From: Lepiota brunneoincarnata
Taxonomy: Eukaryota > Basidiomycota > Agaricomycetes > Agaricales > Agaricaceae
Length of the DNA stretch: 64,000 nucleotides
Direction of reading: 5' to 3'
NCBI GenBank assembly: GCA_023014365.1
Contig: JAEBUN010000001.1
Coordinates: forward strand, 930,001 to 994,000
Part shown: piece by piece, positions 22,906 to 35,300 of the stretch
How the letters are laid out: the number at the start of each line of letters is the position of its first letter
Numbering within the stretch: the first letter of the stretch is position 1
The notes under the pieces: model-generated
What the model was told of the DNA's origin: nothing
The model's input: the letters and a program-made list of their open reading frames with translations, nothing else
The model's database searches: none
Program-made: the position numbers and the translations under genes

Positions 22906-23240
22906 GACTTAGAGCCTCTCAATGAACAAAAGGACTTACAATGATTTCCCCAGTAGAAACAGGGAGATTGACATATATATCAGGGATCAGCTAGCGGTTC
23001 TCTACTTGTCAACGGCCTCTCAAACGTGCCGCTCCACGCCCCGATTGATTATCGGTGTTGACAACACCGACAAGAATCGTGATGGCGATGGTCATAGTTT
23101 TATTAATAAGAGAATCTTTACCACCCTTCTATCAACTTTTCATTAAGCTAATAATAATCATCTACTTGTGCAACATATCGACACCGTCAAAGACACGTTG
23201 CAAAACCGTCTACCCTTCTTTGCCTTGTAGTCTATCCTCG

Positions 23241-23480
23241 TTAGGATTCCGGGACGAATTAGTATTGCAGTACGGGATAGTGTCGTCACCAACTTATATG
23301 AAGCGGCTACGGACAAGCGCATTAATGGTCTTATCACACTTCAGTACGGCGGCAAATTCCTGGTTGCTTCTGAAAAGCTCCTTCCCACTACATTCACTCA
23401 GCCCATCCGGGCTCCGGCTACTCGATCTGACATCAGAGACCCAAATTACGGTTGCCATCGCCACTCCGGGATCTCGACAC
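23241..23480 (+). pseudogene. Coding-like fragment of unknown gene
   Basis: An open stretch with coding-like composition between two stop-rich regions. It includes RINGLITLQYGGKFLVASEK followed by LLPTTFTQPIRAPATRSD. It has no start codon in frame and neighbouring frames are also partly open. I do not recognise the family. It lies between seven-helix copies B and C and may be an exon remnant. Confidence 0.3.
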
Positions 23481-23837
23481 TATGGCATCTCGAGCCCTCA
23501 ACATCACTCAGAAATTCAAATGCTCGTTATCGTCCCTGGGGTAGCTTTCCGGATGCCACACTTGGTTCTCTTTGTTCTTTTCGCCGCATGATGGTCTGCA
23601 CGTCTTCATATTTTTGTCTCTTTGCAAGGGGTATATTTTCGGTGCTAGGCTACGTTTTCGTATCATTCTCCCAGTGGCAATTATACGGGAACATTTATCT
23701 GACCCGTTGGAGGTACGCGACTTCGTTTTCCTGCTCCAACCGGAACGCTTCTCACGTCCCTAATCGGGAGTCGGAGTTTGCGTTTATCTGGGGGTTCTGG
23801 GCGAAAAAACATATCTAGGTTGCACCGCGATGATGGT

Positions 23838-24925
23838 TTATTCCGAGATCCTGCATGGCGGTTTCTCTCCAACTGCCCTTCCCCTTGCGACTTGGTAAAT
23901 AATTAAGACAGAGGCAATGGACTATTGGGAGGAAATTATAATTGTGAGGTGCGGCAGAAAAAACACGCAAGGAATAGACTCACCTGGACTGGAACAACAA
24001 CCTGTATCGCCAAGGAGCCAAAGCTACTGTTCATTACGGCACCAACAGCAGCTCCTATTGTGACGGGGACATTGATGATCGCAGATTCCAATATCATGCC
24101 AATCACCCGAAGATGGGGTTCCACAAATGCATCGACTCCCAAAGATGCTGCAATCACCATGCGCCTGTGGAGCAGCAGACGGATGATGATGTTGAAAGCC
24201 ACGAAGATATTGATAACGACATTTGCTCCGAGAGCAATGACCAGGAGCCTGAGTTCCGAGGTTGGAACTGTATTTAAGTTTTTTGGGAGATTTGTTGCAT
24301 GTACACTGCCTAAGATTCCAGCCACTGCCTCTATCCGTTAGAACGCATCACTTTTGAATAAGAGATGAAGCATGCCTATGCCGAAGATCCAGAGGAAAAG
24401 AGGGAATACCCATGTCAAGTGCTCCCAGTGTATCAGTGGACGCGGACTGGTCAGAGCTCTTTGTACCATATAGCAGCGCCAAACCTTGTAACGGCGGTCA
24501 ACAAGAGACAATCAGAAATCAAAATAGCAGGAACTCACAAGCAACCCATCGGTTAGAGTTATAATGAACGTGATTACAATATTACATGGGGTGATATATA
24601 TGTGTCCAGGTGACTCCAAAGAACCAGCATCTTGCAACATCGCAGCGCCAGTAACTCGGGCGTTGTTGACTCCCAGACCGACGTTTGCAAGCAGGAGGAC
24701 GATGATATATCCCTGCAGAACCCTGTTCCGCCTCGGGACCACCTTCTTCCCGGACCCTGACCCAGACAACTGCCCGAAGCAGACCGTTCCGAGGGTAAGC
24801 AACACACCGTGGCATAGAGTTCCGATGAGCAACCCAATGAACCACGTTCGCTCAACTGCCCTAATGAAGGACTCTGGGGGGTTGCTGAATGAGGCAACAC
24901 TCTGTTTGACGAGACTCGGTGGCAT
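23838..24925 (-). CDS. Seven-transmembrane protein of unknown function, paralogue C (intact, 308 aa)
   Basis: Exons 24925-24539, 24484-24376, 24330-23984 and 23921-23838 total 309 codons including TAA. Introns are 54 nt (GT-AG), 45 nt (GC-AG, donor GCATGC, branch-like CTAAC) and 62 nt (GT-AG). The start MPPSLVKQSV was chosen because a TATATA box lies about 60 nt upstream. Hydrophobic segments include FIGLLIGTLCHGVLLTLGTV, GYIIVLLLANVGLGVNNA, NIVITFIITLTDGLL, WVFPLFLWIFGIE, RLLVIALGANVVINIFVAF, INVPVTIGAAVGAVM and IASVLIIYQVARGRA. The helix-3 end TDGLLVWRCY and the terminal VARGRA are the family hallmarks. It is a plasma- or endomembrane protein of unknown role, in a family expanded in agaricomycetes and GPCR-like only in shape. 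It is the only undamaged one of three local copies. Confidence 0.82.
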
Positions 24926-24984
24926 TACTGGGAGGAAGTTGTAGCTGCTGAAGGTATAGATCAAGCTGTGGGGCCACTGCTCAG

Positions 24985-24992
24985 TATATAAG
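24985..24992 (-). promoter_or_regulatory. TATA box of seven-helix gene C
   Basis: CTTATATA read on the minus strand, about 60 nt upstream of the chosen ATG. Confidence 0.5.
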
Positions 24993-25025
24993 GTCTGCGA
25001 GGGGAGTCGCGGTCTGTCAATCAAG

Positions 25026-25705
25026 GGTTCAACACCACTTTGCAGCCTTGTTCGTATATATGTAGACTGGCCCCTTTTATGACTGAGTCCTGATGGGCGT
25101 GATGTTAAAGCATCAGTTCGTCCCTCACCTCACTAGGAGGTAAGTTACCCACCTCAGATCCGTGCTGTCAAGCTTCTCCCGTTGAAGCAGAATGAAGTGA
25201 CATGAATATTACGTTACAAGTGGAGGAGTTCACGCGTAGGTGCAATCAGCCCAAGCTGGATGAGTATTCAGAGTCAACTCGTTCAGCGGAGACCGTCTCC
25301 GGTCATAAAGTCGGCTAGTAAGCATCTAGCTGTATTTATGGACTGTTGTAGCCCATCATTTCATTCTCCAAACAGGATAACACCTGGCAGACCAGTTCAT
25401 CAGATTATTATTGTCAACGTTCGCACAGTTGATCTCTTCAGAACGATTAGGAGGGGAATTTCGTGTGATCCCGAGGTTGAGCCGAGATCCGTATAATAAC
25501 CCACAGTTATTCCAGATGGACTATCCGAGGCTCATAAAGGTCCAAAATATCGTTCCATTCCACGCCCAAATAGATGAGTAGTACATAATCTGCTCGAGGA
25601 AATAACAATACGGGGTATACCGGAGCAAGACTACGTATAGTTGATTAGTAAGGAACGCGAAACGAAGATAAAGTCCGAGCGTCGTGTCCGGGGAAACGTA
25701 GGGCC
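25026..25705. other. Intergenic region, nothing recognised
   Basis: Lies between the upstream side of seven-helix gene C and the 3' end of the secreted-protein gene. It has ordinary base composition, only short open frames and no repeats. Confidence 0.5.
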
Positions 25706-26567
25706 TTAATCCTTGCACCAGCCGTCGCTTTCAGCGATAAAGTCAATGCTACCGTCGGGTTGGGTTTGGCCACCCCTGTTATCAGCGTCTTCAGGTCCGT
25801 GGCAGCCCTTGAAAAGGGAACAAGTGAGAAGGGGGCTACCGTCCTATTTGGAATTAAGCATTAGATGATCAGGCACTTGATGGGATGAGGGAGAATGACA
25901 TACCTTGCCGTTGACATCGTGGTAAGCTATCACAGTAACAAGAGGCTTCCAGTCAGCCCATGGTCGTCAAAGCGAGTAATAAGTGGACGCACTGTTAACG
26001 AAACCGCATCCGTCGACGGAGTTGCACATAGGCCTTACAGTCAGCCACAGTCTCAACGAGACCGAACGTCATATAATCATCAGCCTGAACCGCGGCTGTG
26101 ATGTTGTTGAAGGTTGGGTGGTACCCATCGGAAGGAGGGGGGGGGAGGGGGAGGGGGAGGGGGGTAAGTCGGAGGGTAGGTCGGAGGGTAAGTCGGAGGG
26201 GGAGGGAACTCGTGCGGACAGTGGATGATGAAGGGAATCAAGGTCCAAGATCTTGCAGATAAGCTAAGTGATGTACGCTTTAGCTCAAATTCAAGGGGCA
26301 GCGTGGGTAAAGATAACTTACCCCTCCCAAGCACGGCAAGTTGGGATGGTTGCCGGGGTGAGGTCCGTAGTACCAACCAGGGCTTACCCCCCTTCCAGGG
26401 TGGAGTGGGTGCGCCATAATGGTTGGTGTTGGAGAGGTCAAAGCCACCGAAGAGGCCTCCGAGGTTCAGGCTGAGACTGAGATCCCTGGCATGGTTGGCT
26501 GTAGGCACATGCTCCAACAGAGGTGATAGCAGTGGTGGCTGCGGCTAAGAGGACTGGCGAAGCGCAT
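25706..26567 (-). CDS. Secreted cysteine-rich protein resembling basidiomycete fruit-body-specific proteins (possibly disrupted)
   Basis: The ATG at 26567 precedes a signal-peptide-like stretch (LLAAATTAITSV in an adjacent frame). A Gly/Pro-rich part (YYGPHPGNHPNLPCL) follows, then an SDLP/PSPSP low-complexity linker encoded by the pyrimidine tract at 26,125-26,210. The conserved core comes last: FNNITAAVQADDYMTFGL, VADCKAY, CGFVN then TYHDVNGK, DGSPLLTCSLFKGCHGPED and GGQTQPDGSIDF, ending at 25706. Introns at 25992-25927 (66 nt) and 25903-25844 (60 nt) are GT-AG and in phase. The core with spaced cysteines is known in secreted or fruiting-body-associated mushroom proteins of unclear function. 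Reading it through needs single-base shifts near 26,545 and 26,020 and an unclear first intron near 26,320, so the gene may be broken. Confidence 0.6.
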
Positions 26568-26663
26568 AATGAGCAGGGAACGGGTGTAAGGAACGATGTA
26601 AGGAACGAAGGATTTGACGTGGCAGGTGCACGACAATGAGCCAAAACGCCAATTTCGCTCCAG

Positions 26664-26670
26664 TTATATA
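26664..26670 (-). promoter_or_regulatory. TATA box of the secreted-protein gene
   Basis: TATATAA on the minus strand about 100 nt upstream of the ATG at 26567. Confidence 0.5.
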
Positions 26671-29230
26671 CCGTTCAAAGAGGCTCAGAAAGGATGGTAT
26701 CGCGTAAGAAAAAAAGTTAAATCACTCAGCGCATTTGCTCAAGAACATCCGTTCCGAAGATGTGTGCCTATGCCGATGACAAGTAATCCAGTGATGTCGG
26801 TGATAAGTTGTCTTTGACAGATGGGATGCGAGGATACGACTGGCTGGCCTTGGTGATTCCATGAGAAAGCGCAGGCGTCTGCAGCCCGGACATTACAAGT
26901 CGAACACGCCGAACAGGGACGGATCTCAAGTCAAGGAAGTGAATGAACAGCGACGTGTCAGTTGAAGTGGAATTGAAGCCTGCCGCAAGCTGACCGCAGC
27001 TGATTCTCTCGGAAACTTCAAAGGTCGTATACGTGGCAAGAGGTAGAGCATGTCAAGTTTTGGCCCGTGGACGCCAAAGCGACCATAGATGACGCGACTG
27101 GGACGCGACTGGGGCGCGGTGCAACCTGGCGGCCTTTCCAGAGCCCTCAGGCGTGGTTATCTAAGGGAAGAGAATCCTCCGGACGTGTGAAGCAGCTAAA
27201 GTTAGAACTGCCATTCTCCGACACATCGCATTCAACAATAATTCAACGATGCTCGTGGGTTGACACATATCATCTACAGCGTGTGAGGACCAAGTCACTA
27301 GTTGTTGTTGTCGTGCTGATAGAAGCTTAACCTCCGACCCGAAACCAAATAGACGCGTGACTCATAAATCTTGATGATGTATAGAGAGGTAGGATAGGCG
27401 CTCATAGCAGGAGAGCCGAAGTATATTAAATCAAAAACGGACCTCATTTGATGAAGGTCTGTTCTCTGAGAGAATTTTGTATCAACAATTTTCTGATAGA
27501 GCTGACGGCCGTTCATGGCCGCGAAGTTCGAATTCTTGATGTGATGAGAATTTAAAGCCACCCAAAAATCGCGCGGTCTTGATCTTTCAAGCCATTATTT
27601 TCTCTCACATGTGAAAGTCTGAGGGTAAATGAATAGATGGGGATGAATGATACCATGGTAGGAGCTGACAGCACTCGGAAGCAGGGCGACGTAGTACTAA
27701 TGACAATACATATGGCAGCAAGTATGATCTCGGCGTAACAGTAGAAACTGACACCGGACACATCCAATCATTCAGGATCATCAAGATATTGAACTGTGCG
27801 GCCTGAGAACAACAGTTCAGACGCAATGGACTTCTTTGCCCTCCCCTAAGAAGCAGCATCTCCTTGCTGAAATATGGGCTATAATCCCCCCCGGATGGCA
27901 TACCCTTTCAGGAGGTATGCATATATCGCCCTAACAAACAAACAACTACCGCCACTCGAGCAAACGGCTTCCGGGGGGGACAGTTATAAGGCTTGATGAC
28001 GCCCAGGCTGTCGGATGAGTGACAATTACTGTGAAGCGTTCATAAAACTCAAGGTCTCAATACCAGATCCTGAGACCTTCCTACGGAGTGAGGGCAAACG
28101 CAGACCCCTTTGTTGTGGACACCTAAACCTAATTAAATTAGTCTTATATATGGACTGCATACTGGGGAGAAGGCGGGGGGAGTGATTACACAAAGCTAGT
28201 ACGAGCGTTTGGGCAGTGATGTTGAGAAGCTTGTTGTCCCGAGGCCGTAAGATGGTATATTGCTCATATTTACATCTCACCAGCCAGTGCGAGCGTGTCA
28301 CTCAAATTCGCAATGCTCTAAGATCTGTGCAAATCGGCACAAGAGTCGTCCTTGTCAATGGATTTATGAGAAGGCCAACTTGAATACTGCCTTCGCACAC
28401 ATGTTCATCAAAATATAATTTACCAGGGTGAGAAATAACGTGGAAAGCGATAGTTGTATTAAAAATAAGCTATGGGCATATAGCACAGGTATTTTGATTA
28501 ATTGCTCCTATTCACGAGGAAGGTATATATAGGTGGACGAGGGAGTGTCACGTCCTCAAGCCACGAAAGTTCAAAGTTCAGACTTGCCTTCTTGCGCCCC
28601 CCCCTGCCCAAGGGGTTTGCGACCCAACGAATTATTCCCTTCGCCGATGCGTGTTCGTCATTCCCTCTGAAGTCCGAGCATCTCATGTTAGCCATAGCAT
28701 CGATGGTTTTCTCCAATCGTCACGCTTTTGGGACCTTCACTGTGCGCATATATATGTCAGGTCAAATCTGTCTTGCATCACCACCGGGCTACAAATGTCT
28801 CAGGCCATTGGCACGCTGCTGTGTTTACTCCGCCAAATAGGGATGATGGACCCTCTGTCCTGATGTGGCAGTCGCGCGCCCTTGTTTTAAGATGTGAGAC
28901 AGGGGGTACTGGCTCCAGCCTCCTTCGTTCATCATCCATGTTTGCATTCATACGCATATTAGACTGTCTCCTAGGTTTTTGGAGTCTGGTCCAGCTCTGT
29001 ATCGAGAGAGATAAAGCACGCATAACGCTATATCAGCTTTCGGTTCAGTGGGGGAAAGAATTAGCATATCGCAATGCAAACATCTGTCATGCAAGTCTTT
29101 TTTGGTCATTTGACTCTCGGGTAACTGATGCATTTCACAGATTATTTCAAGGTACAAGGAGGGCTTGCATGTTCATGTGGGTGGTGCCCAAGCACAGATT
29201 AAGGCTCAAGAGAACTCAGTAAATTCAAGT
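26671..29230. other. Gene-poor transition zone
   Basis: 2.5 kb with only short, motif-free open frames on both strands. Nothing was recognised as a gene, RNA or transposon end. Base composition drifts from genic (CpG-normal) to AT-rich and CpG-poor from about 29,000 on, marking the left edge of the transposon nest. Confidence 0.5.
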
Positions 29231-29467
29231 TCTTCTCAAAGCTAACTCCAAATTGACCTCCTGAACTAGAGCACTGGTATAGTCTCTGATCCTAAAGTGC
29301 AATATTTAAAGCAGATCTCTTCTGCTCTATCATCATATCCTCCATCACTGCTTGCTGAGCTCAGAAAATGGCAACATGTCTGTTGTGTTTCACTTCCAAC
29401 ATGTATTCTCTGTGCTCACAAACCACTTCTCTCCTCAGGCTGCACATGTAATAGGTGAGGGAGCACC

Positions 29468-29833
29468 TTGATCATGCTTTCAAGTGCCAAGACTCATGGT
29501 TCTGTTTCACTAGCCTGTATTGATTTTGCTGCTGGCTATTCAATGTATGCTACAGCAAGATGGGCTTATGATCCATACAGCAACAAGTTCTGTGATACCA
29601 TGATTGCTACCATCCACACCTTCTCCATTCCAGAAGGCCCTGGACCAGCTCTACCATGCTCAGATGACTATGAGCATGTTATGGACCAGCAATTTTTCTT
29701 TGATGAGCCAGCTATGCAGACCCTGATCTCATCATTTGATGAATCATGCCACCAATTTTTTGATGTCTTAAATGAAAGAGAATGTGCTCACCTTCCATTG
29801 TTTCCTGGTCCAGTTTCAAGATTTGGTTTGTGA
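29468..29833 (+). CDS. Unidentified 121-codon open frame in CpG-depleted DNA
   Basis: Open frame containing ATARWAYDPYSNKFCDTM, TFSIPEGPGPALPCSDDYE and DEPAMQTLISSFDESCHQFF. It uses ordinary amino-acid composition and is longer than neighbouring chance frames, yet matches no family I recognise. It sits just left of the first LTR-A copy and is probably part of a decayed transposon or captured gene. Confidence 0.3.
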   Translation: MIMLSSAKTHGSVSLACIDFAAGYSMYATARWAYDPYSNKFCDTMIATIHTFSIPEGPGPALPCSDDYEHVMDQQFFFDEPAMQTLISSFDESCHQFFDVLNERECAHLPLFPGPVSRFGL

Positions 29834-30095
29834 CTGGGGTACTAAGGGAGATAATTTTGGTAGGCTTTATATTATTTGATCCCTGTTGAGTTCTAACTTG
29901 GGTTAAGACAGTTTAGAGAACAAAATTAGCATGGCTGGCTCTGCATATACTATCAATGAGTGGATAGCAGGGATGGGGATCATAGGATGGAGATGGTTCA
30001 TATTCATGTCCTTATGTTCCTAAGCTTAAGAGAGGTGGTATATGCTATGAGGAAGAGTAATGTTATCAGAATTCCCATCAGAAGGACATTATGTA

Positions 30096-31690
30096 CAGTG
30101 ACCCACAAAACTGTTCCAATGTTTTGTACTTTTGACTTAAAGTAGTAATAGCTCAGTGAATAAAATGGATAGATTTGTGAATATATTTCTAAACATAGCC
30201 AAACATGTTATATCTGACCCTGCAAATTCACGTTATGTAATACTTCCAAATAAGTCAATTATGAATTTTGTAAGCATTTTAAGTCATTGGAACAGTTTTG
30301 TCAATGGTAAATTTTGATACTAATTCAAGCAATTACATGACTCTGTTGATTGTAAATTAACAAGATCATGTGACTATGTGTCTTTGACATATAAATAAAT
30401 GTGCTAACAGCCATGTCCTATCATTCTCAACCCCCCCACTTACCATAAAACCATTATCTTCTATTCTAAAGAAAACCATTCTCTCTATGCTAAATTCTCA
30501 CCATTCCTATACTAAAATTGAGGCAATTGCTGGTGTTGGGCACAGTACCATATCCAGGCTAGCCTCTAAAAATTGTTTCAGCCTTACCAAATCACTTGGA
30601 GGACATCCTTCAAAACTCTCTACTACCAACATCCAGTGTACTATCTATCTTATCTCTGCTGGCAAGGCTGAAACTGCTGTAGATATAGCCAAATCTCTTG
30701 TTCCCATCATTGGAACATCAGTCTCTTCACAGATTGTGTTAAGGCATCTCAAACAGGCAGGAATGAAGGCTATAGTCAAGCAAAAAAAGCCTTTACCCTT
30801 TGACAAGCATAGGAGAACTAGGCTAGATTTTGCTCTGACACACCAGCATTGGACTGTGGAAGACTGGAAGCTGGTTGTATGGTCTGATGAGACCAAAATC
30901 AATTGTTTGGGGTCAGATGGGAGGAAGTGGGGATGGAAAAAGAAGGGAGAGGGACTCAGTGAAAGACTGGTTCAGGAAACTCTGAAGTATAGAGGAGGAT
31001 CAGTGATAGTTTGGGGTTGGATAGCCCAGGCTATGCAGTGAGGATTGATGGAAGGATGGATGCAGAGTTGTTTGTGCAAATTTTGGAGGAGGATTTGAAG
31101 AAGAGTCTCCAGTGGTACAAGCTTAAACCCCAAGATATCATCTTCTAGCAAGATAATGATCTCAAACACAAGAGTGTATTGGCCCCAGAATGGTTTCAAA
31201 AATATCATTTTAGGCTGCTAATCTGGCCAGCACATCACCTGACCTCAATCCCATTGACCACTTATGGGATTATATGAAGAGAACACTGGGAGAGTATGAA
31301 TCTCCTCTCAAGGGTATAAAGGAGTTGTAGTAGGAGGTAGAGAAGGAGTGGGATGCTATTTCAGCTTCTGAGTATCAGAAGTTAATTGAAAGTATGCCTA
31401 GGAGAGTAGCAGCTGTTCTCAAAGCCAAAGGGAGCCACTCTAAGTACTAGAAATAATACGATGGCCTGGTATAATATGTCATTGACAAAACTGTTCCAAT
31501 GACTCAACATGCTTACAAAATTCATAATTGCCCAATTTGGAAGTATTACATAACGCGACTTTGCAGGGTCAGATATGACATGTTTGGCTATGTTTATAAA
31601 TATATTCACAAATTTAGTCATTTTATCCATTGAGCTATTACTACTTTAAGTTAAAAGTATAAAACATTGGAACAGTTTTGTGGGTCACTG
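30096..31690 (+). mobile_element. Tc1/mariner element 1 with about 211-bp TIR modules
   Basis: Flanked by TA at 30094-30095 and 31691-31692. Both ends begin CAGTGACCCACAAAACTGTT, and the inverted repeats extend for about 211 bp (30096-30306 and 31480-31690). Each TIR also ends internally with the reverse of its own start (TTGGAACAGTTTTGTCAATG), so each forms an inverted-repeat-bounded module. The transposase gene lies between. Confidence 0.93.
30487..31450 (+). pseudogene. Tc1-type DDE transposase, interrupted
   Basis: Begins MLNSHHSYTKIEAIAGVGHS, with an N-terminal helix-turn-helix region including KSLGGHPSKLS. The first catalytic Asp is in VVWSDETKIN. The first 184 codons are open. After a TGA at 31039 homologous sequence continues with an in-frame TAG before the QDNDLKHK block, then LNPIDHLWDYMK-like sequence and the terminal SMPRRVAAVLKAKG. 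The lost Gln in the FQQDND motif and multiple stops make it inactive. The family moves DNA by cut-and-paste into TA. Confidence 0.88.
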
Positions 31691-31831
31691 TATATATTTA
31701 GTTCATCTTTCCTCACATCAAATGTCACTCTGAAACAATCAGTAGTGTACATCAGAAGGACTATTAATAGTTATGACTCACTCTGACTTACCATGACTCA
31801 TAGCTACTCAGGTACAGATATATATAGAAGG

Positions 31832-32292
31832 TGTTAGGGCAACCTGGGAGGCCTTGACAGCTCAGGGGGAGCCGAAACAACTGCAGGGAAATCCTAAGTG
31901 ATATTAAACTATGAGTTATGTACAGGACACATACCTGCAGGGAAATCCTAAGAGAATAGGATGAGGAAACCCCTGCAGGCGAAAACTATGTATATACCTA
32001 ACTTATATAATCAATATAAATCGAACCAGGCCTAGCTGTGGTGTCTCTAGGTTGCACAAGGCCTGGTGTGGTTGAAATGAATGTGGGATGTGAATATGAC
32101 AGTCTAGAGTCTGTAGGAATGAGAGGAGATGAGGGAGGGTTTTATCTGGACAGTGAGGGAGTGTATGGAGTATTCTGGCTGTGTTTGCAGTGTGAGCATT
32201 TGAAGGGAGGGATATATAATGCGTTGGAGGGTACAGGGGTGTCGATAGGGTTAATGGAGGTGTTGCTGAGGTGTCTGGAGTGTCCTCTTACA
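31832..32292 (-). repeat. 3' LTR of Ty3 element B1 (LTR-B, 461 bp)
   Basis: TGTTAGGGC...CTCTTACA on the plus strand. It is adjacent to the purine tract at about 32,295-32,310. Confidence 0.95.
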
Positions 32293-32399
32293 TCCACCCC
32301 CCCTTCTAGATTGTGGCGGCTCGACGTGATGGCTCGGATGGGTTGGAATGGAATAGAACCGAACTGGAGAGCTCGTATGAAGCGCGGGGCCCTGGGATG

Positions 32400-35300
32400 T
32401 CACTTGTAGAAATTTTTGACAAGTCCCGGGGTGCGTACATCGGCGGAGTCTTCCCAGGAGTTGTGTTCATGGCCGAAACCCTTCCACTTGATCAGAAACT
32501 TGAGTTTTTGTCGCACCAGCCGGCTGTCTAGAATCTCCTCTACCTCCCACTCCTTTTCGTCATCAATGACCACCGGATCCGGTGGTGGGGGTGGCCGCCG
32601 GGTTGGGAACGGGTCGTCTGGCACGGGGGAGAGTTTCACGATGTTGAACACTGGATGAAGGTGTCGCATGGACCGAGGGAGCTTCAGGCGATAGGTGTTG
32701 GCACCGGCTCGTTGTTCTACCTCATAGGGACCGAGTCTGAGGTGAGATAACTTCTTTGATGGTCGGGTGGTTTGGATATCGCTCGCGTCTAAGTAGACTC
32801 GGTCTCCCGGTTTAAGGACGGGGGCTGGGATGCAGCATTGGTTGTAGTACCTTGTCATTTCATCCTTAGAATGTACTAAGGCGGCCTTGGCTTCTTCTAG
32901 TGTCACTTTCATCCAGTCCGTGAATTCGTTAACGGTTTCCAGGCGTGAGGGTCATTGATGAGGTTTGAAACCCATTTGGGGGTGTCTACCGGTGTCAAGG
33001 AGAAAGGGGGAGTGTTGGGTTGAGGCGTGGACATGGTTGTTGTGTTGAAACTCGGCCAGGGGGAGGAGGTCTAACCAGTCATCTTGCCTCTCGTTGACGA
33101 AGATTTGAAGGTATTGGTCTAACTCCTGATTAACCCTTTCGGTTTGACCATCCGCTTGGGGGTGCCACGCGGTTGTGCTTGCTACTTTAATTCCTAGCTT
33201 CTGGTAAAGTTCCTTTGTGAATTCCGTGACGAACTGGGGGCCTCGGTCTGACACTACCTGTTTGGGGAGTCCGTGCAGTTTCCATACGTTGTGTAAGAAC
33301 AGTCGTGCGGCTCCTTCTGCGGTCACTGTGGTGTAGGTAGGGATGAAATGGGCTTGTTTAGAGGCTGAATCGACCACTGTCATCACAGAATCGTACCCTG
33401 CTGAAGGGGGGAGCTCTACGATGAAGTCTACGCTGATAGTGTCCCAACGGGACTTGGGGATGGGCAGGGGGTGGAGTTCTCCAGTCAGGAGGTGGCGGTG
33501 GGGTTTCACTCGAAGGCACAGGTCACAAGTGGAGATGTACTGACCAACGAAGCGGGACATCTGCGGCCACCAGTAGTTCCGGGAGACCAGTTCGAGTGTC
33601 TTCCAGTGACCTGCATGTCCTCCAACCGGAGAATCGTGGCAGAGAGCCACAATGCAGCGTCGGAGGTCACTGATGTCTGGGACATAGATCCTGCCTCAGA
33701 ATAAGAGTAGCCCGTCCACCTTTGACCACTCGGAAGAGTGCACAGTTTGGGAGGAGGACTCCTTGAGCCTACGAGCTGCCGTTGCCACTGCCTCTTCGGC
33801 GGCTTCAGAACAATTTCCTGCTCGGATGTCCTGTAGGAGGGTTTGTTCTTCACTGGTGACTTGAATTCCCTCGAGGGCCTGGATGGCAAACTTCTCCCTG
33901 GTTAAGAGAACAATGTCCTCGTTGTCGTGAGCTCCGGAGCCGTGGTCTGCCCGCTGGGATAGGGCGTCCGCCTTCCCCATTGATCTACCGGGTCTGTGAT
34001 GAAGTTCGAAGTCAAAGCGAGCCAGAGTAAGAGACCAGTGAGCTTGGCGACGATTGAGTTTCTTTGCCGTCATGAAGTACTCCAGGTTACGGTGATCCGA
34101 CCAGATTTCTACAGTATGGGGGGCTCCTTCTAAGAAATGCCACCACTCTTCAAGTGCCCAGATGATCGCCAACATTTCCTTGTCATGGATCTCGTAGTTT
34201 TGCTGCGCTTGGTCCAGGGATTTGGAGTAGAATGCTATGGGGTGCCATTTGCCTTCCTCCGATCGTTGGGAGAGTACCGCTCCGGTGGCAAAGTCGGAAC
34301 TATCTGCTTCTACTTGGAAGGGTAAGGAGGTGTCCGGGGAAGCAAGAACAGGTGCGGATGTGATCAGTCTCTTAAGGGTAGTGAAAGCGTCACGTTCCGG
34401 TTCCCCCCACTGCCAAGGAGAGTCGGACTTGGTGAGATCGAACAGGGGGCAGGCATGATGTGAGAAGTCTTGGACAAATCGTCTGTAGAAATTCACAAAG
34501 CCCAGGAACGCTTGGACCTCTCGTTTGTCTGCGGGTTCCGGCCATTCCTGTACCCTGGCGACCTTCACTGGGTCCATCTCTACCTTATCTTCTGAAATGA
34601 TAAGCCCCAGGTATTCCACTCTCGTTCTCTCAAACTCGCACTTCTCCGGCCGGAGGTAGAGTTTATGGTGGCGAAGTATCTCTAAAACCTGGCGGGTGAC
34701 TTCCCTGTGCTCCTCTATGGTCTTCGTGAAGATAAGAATATTGTCTAAGTACACCACAACGACTCCCTCTGCGATGAGATCCCTGAAAATATCGTTCATC
34801 ATCGTTTGGAAAGTGGCTGGGCTATTGGTGAGTCCAAAGAACATCACCAGGGGCTCGAAGAGGCCTCGGTTGGTATGGAATGCTGCCTTCCACTCGTCTC
34901 TGGGTTTAATGCGCACATTATTGAAACCCCATCGGATATCAAGTTTAGTGAAGTATCTAGCCCCCTGAAGCTGGTTGACAAGCTCAGAGATGAGTGGGAG
35001 TGGGTATTTATTCTTCACTGTGATCGCATTAAGGGCTCGGTAATCCTGGACTAGCCGGAGCAAACCATCCTTCTTCTTGATGAAGAATACCGGAGAAGCC
35101 ATCGGGGATTTGGAAGCACGAATCCTTCCCGAAGTTAGGTTCTCCTGTATGAAGGAGTCGAGCTCTGACTGCTCGGAGGGGGCTAAGAGGTATACCTTAC
35201 AGCCGACCGGCATTGCTCCCAGAGTGAGTTTGATGGCATGGTCCCAGGGCCTCTGCTCTGGAAGGGAATCGAAAGATTCCTTTTCAAATACCACAGAGAA

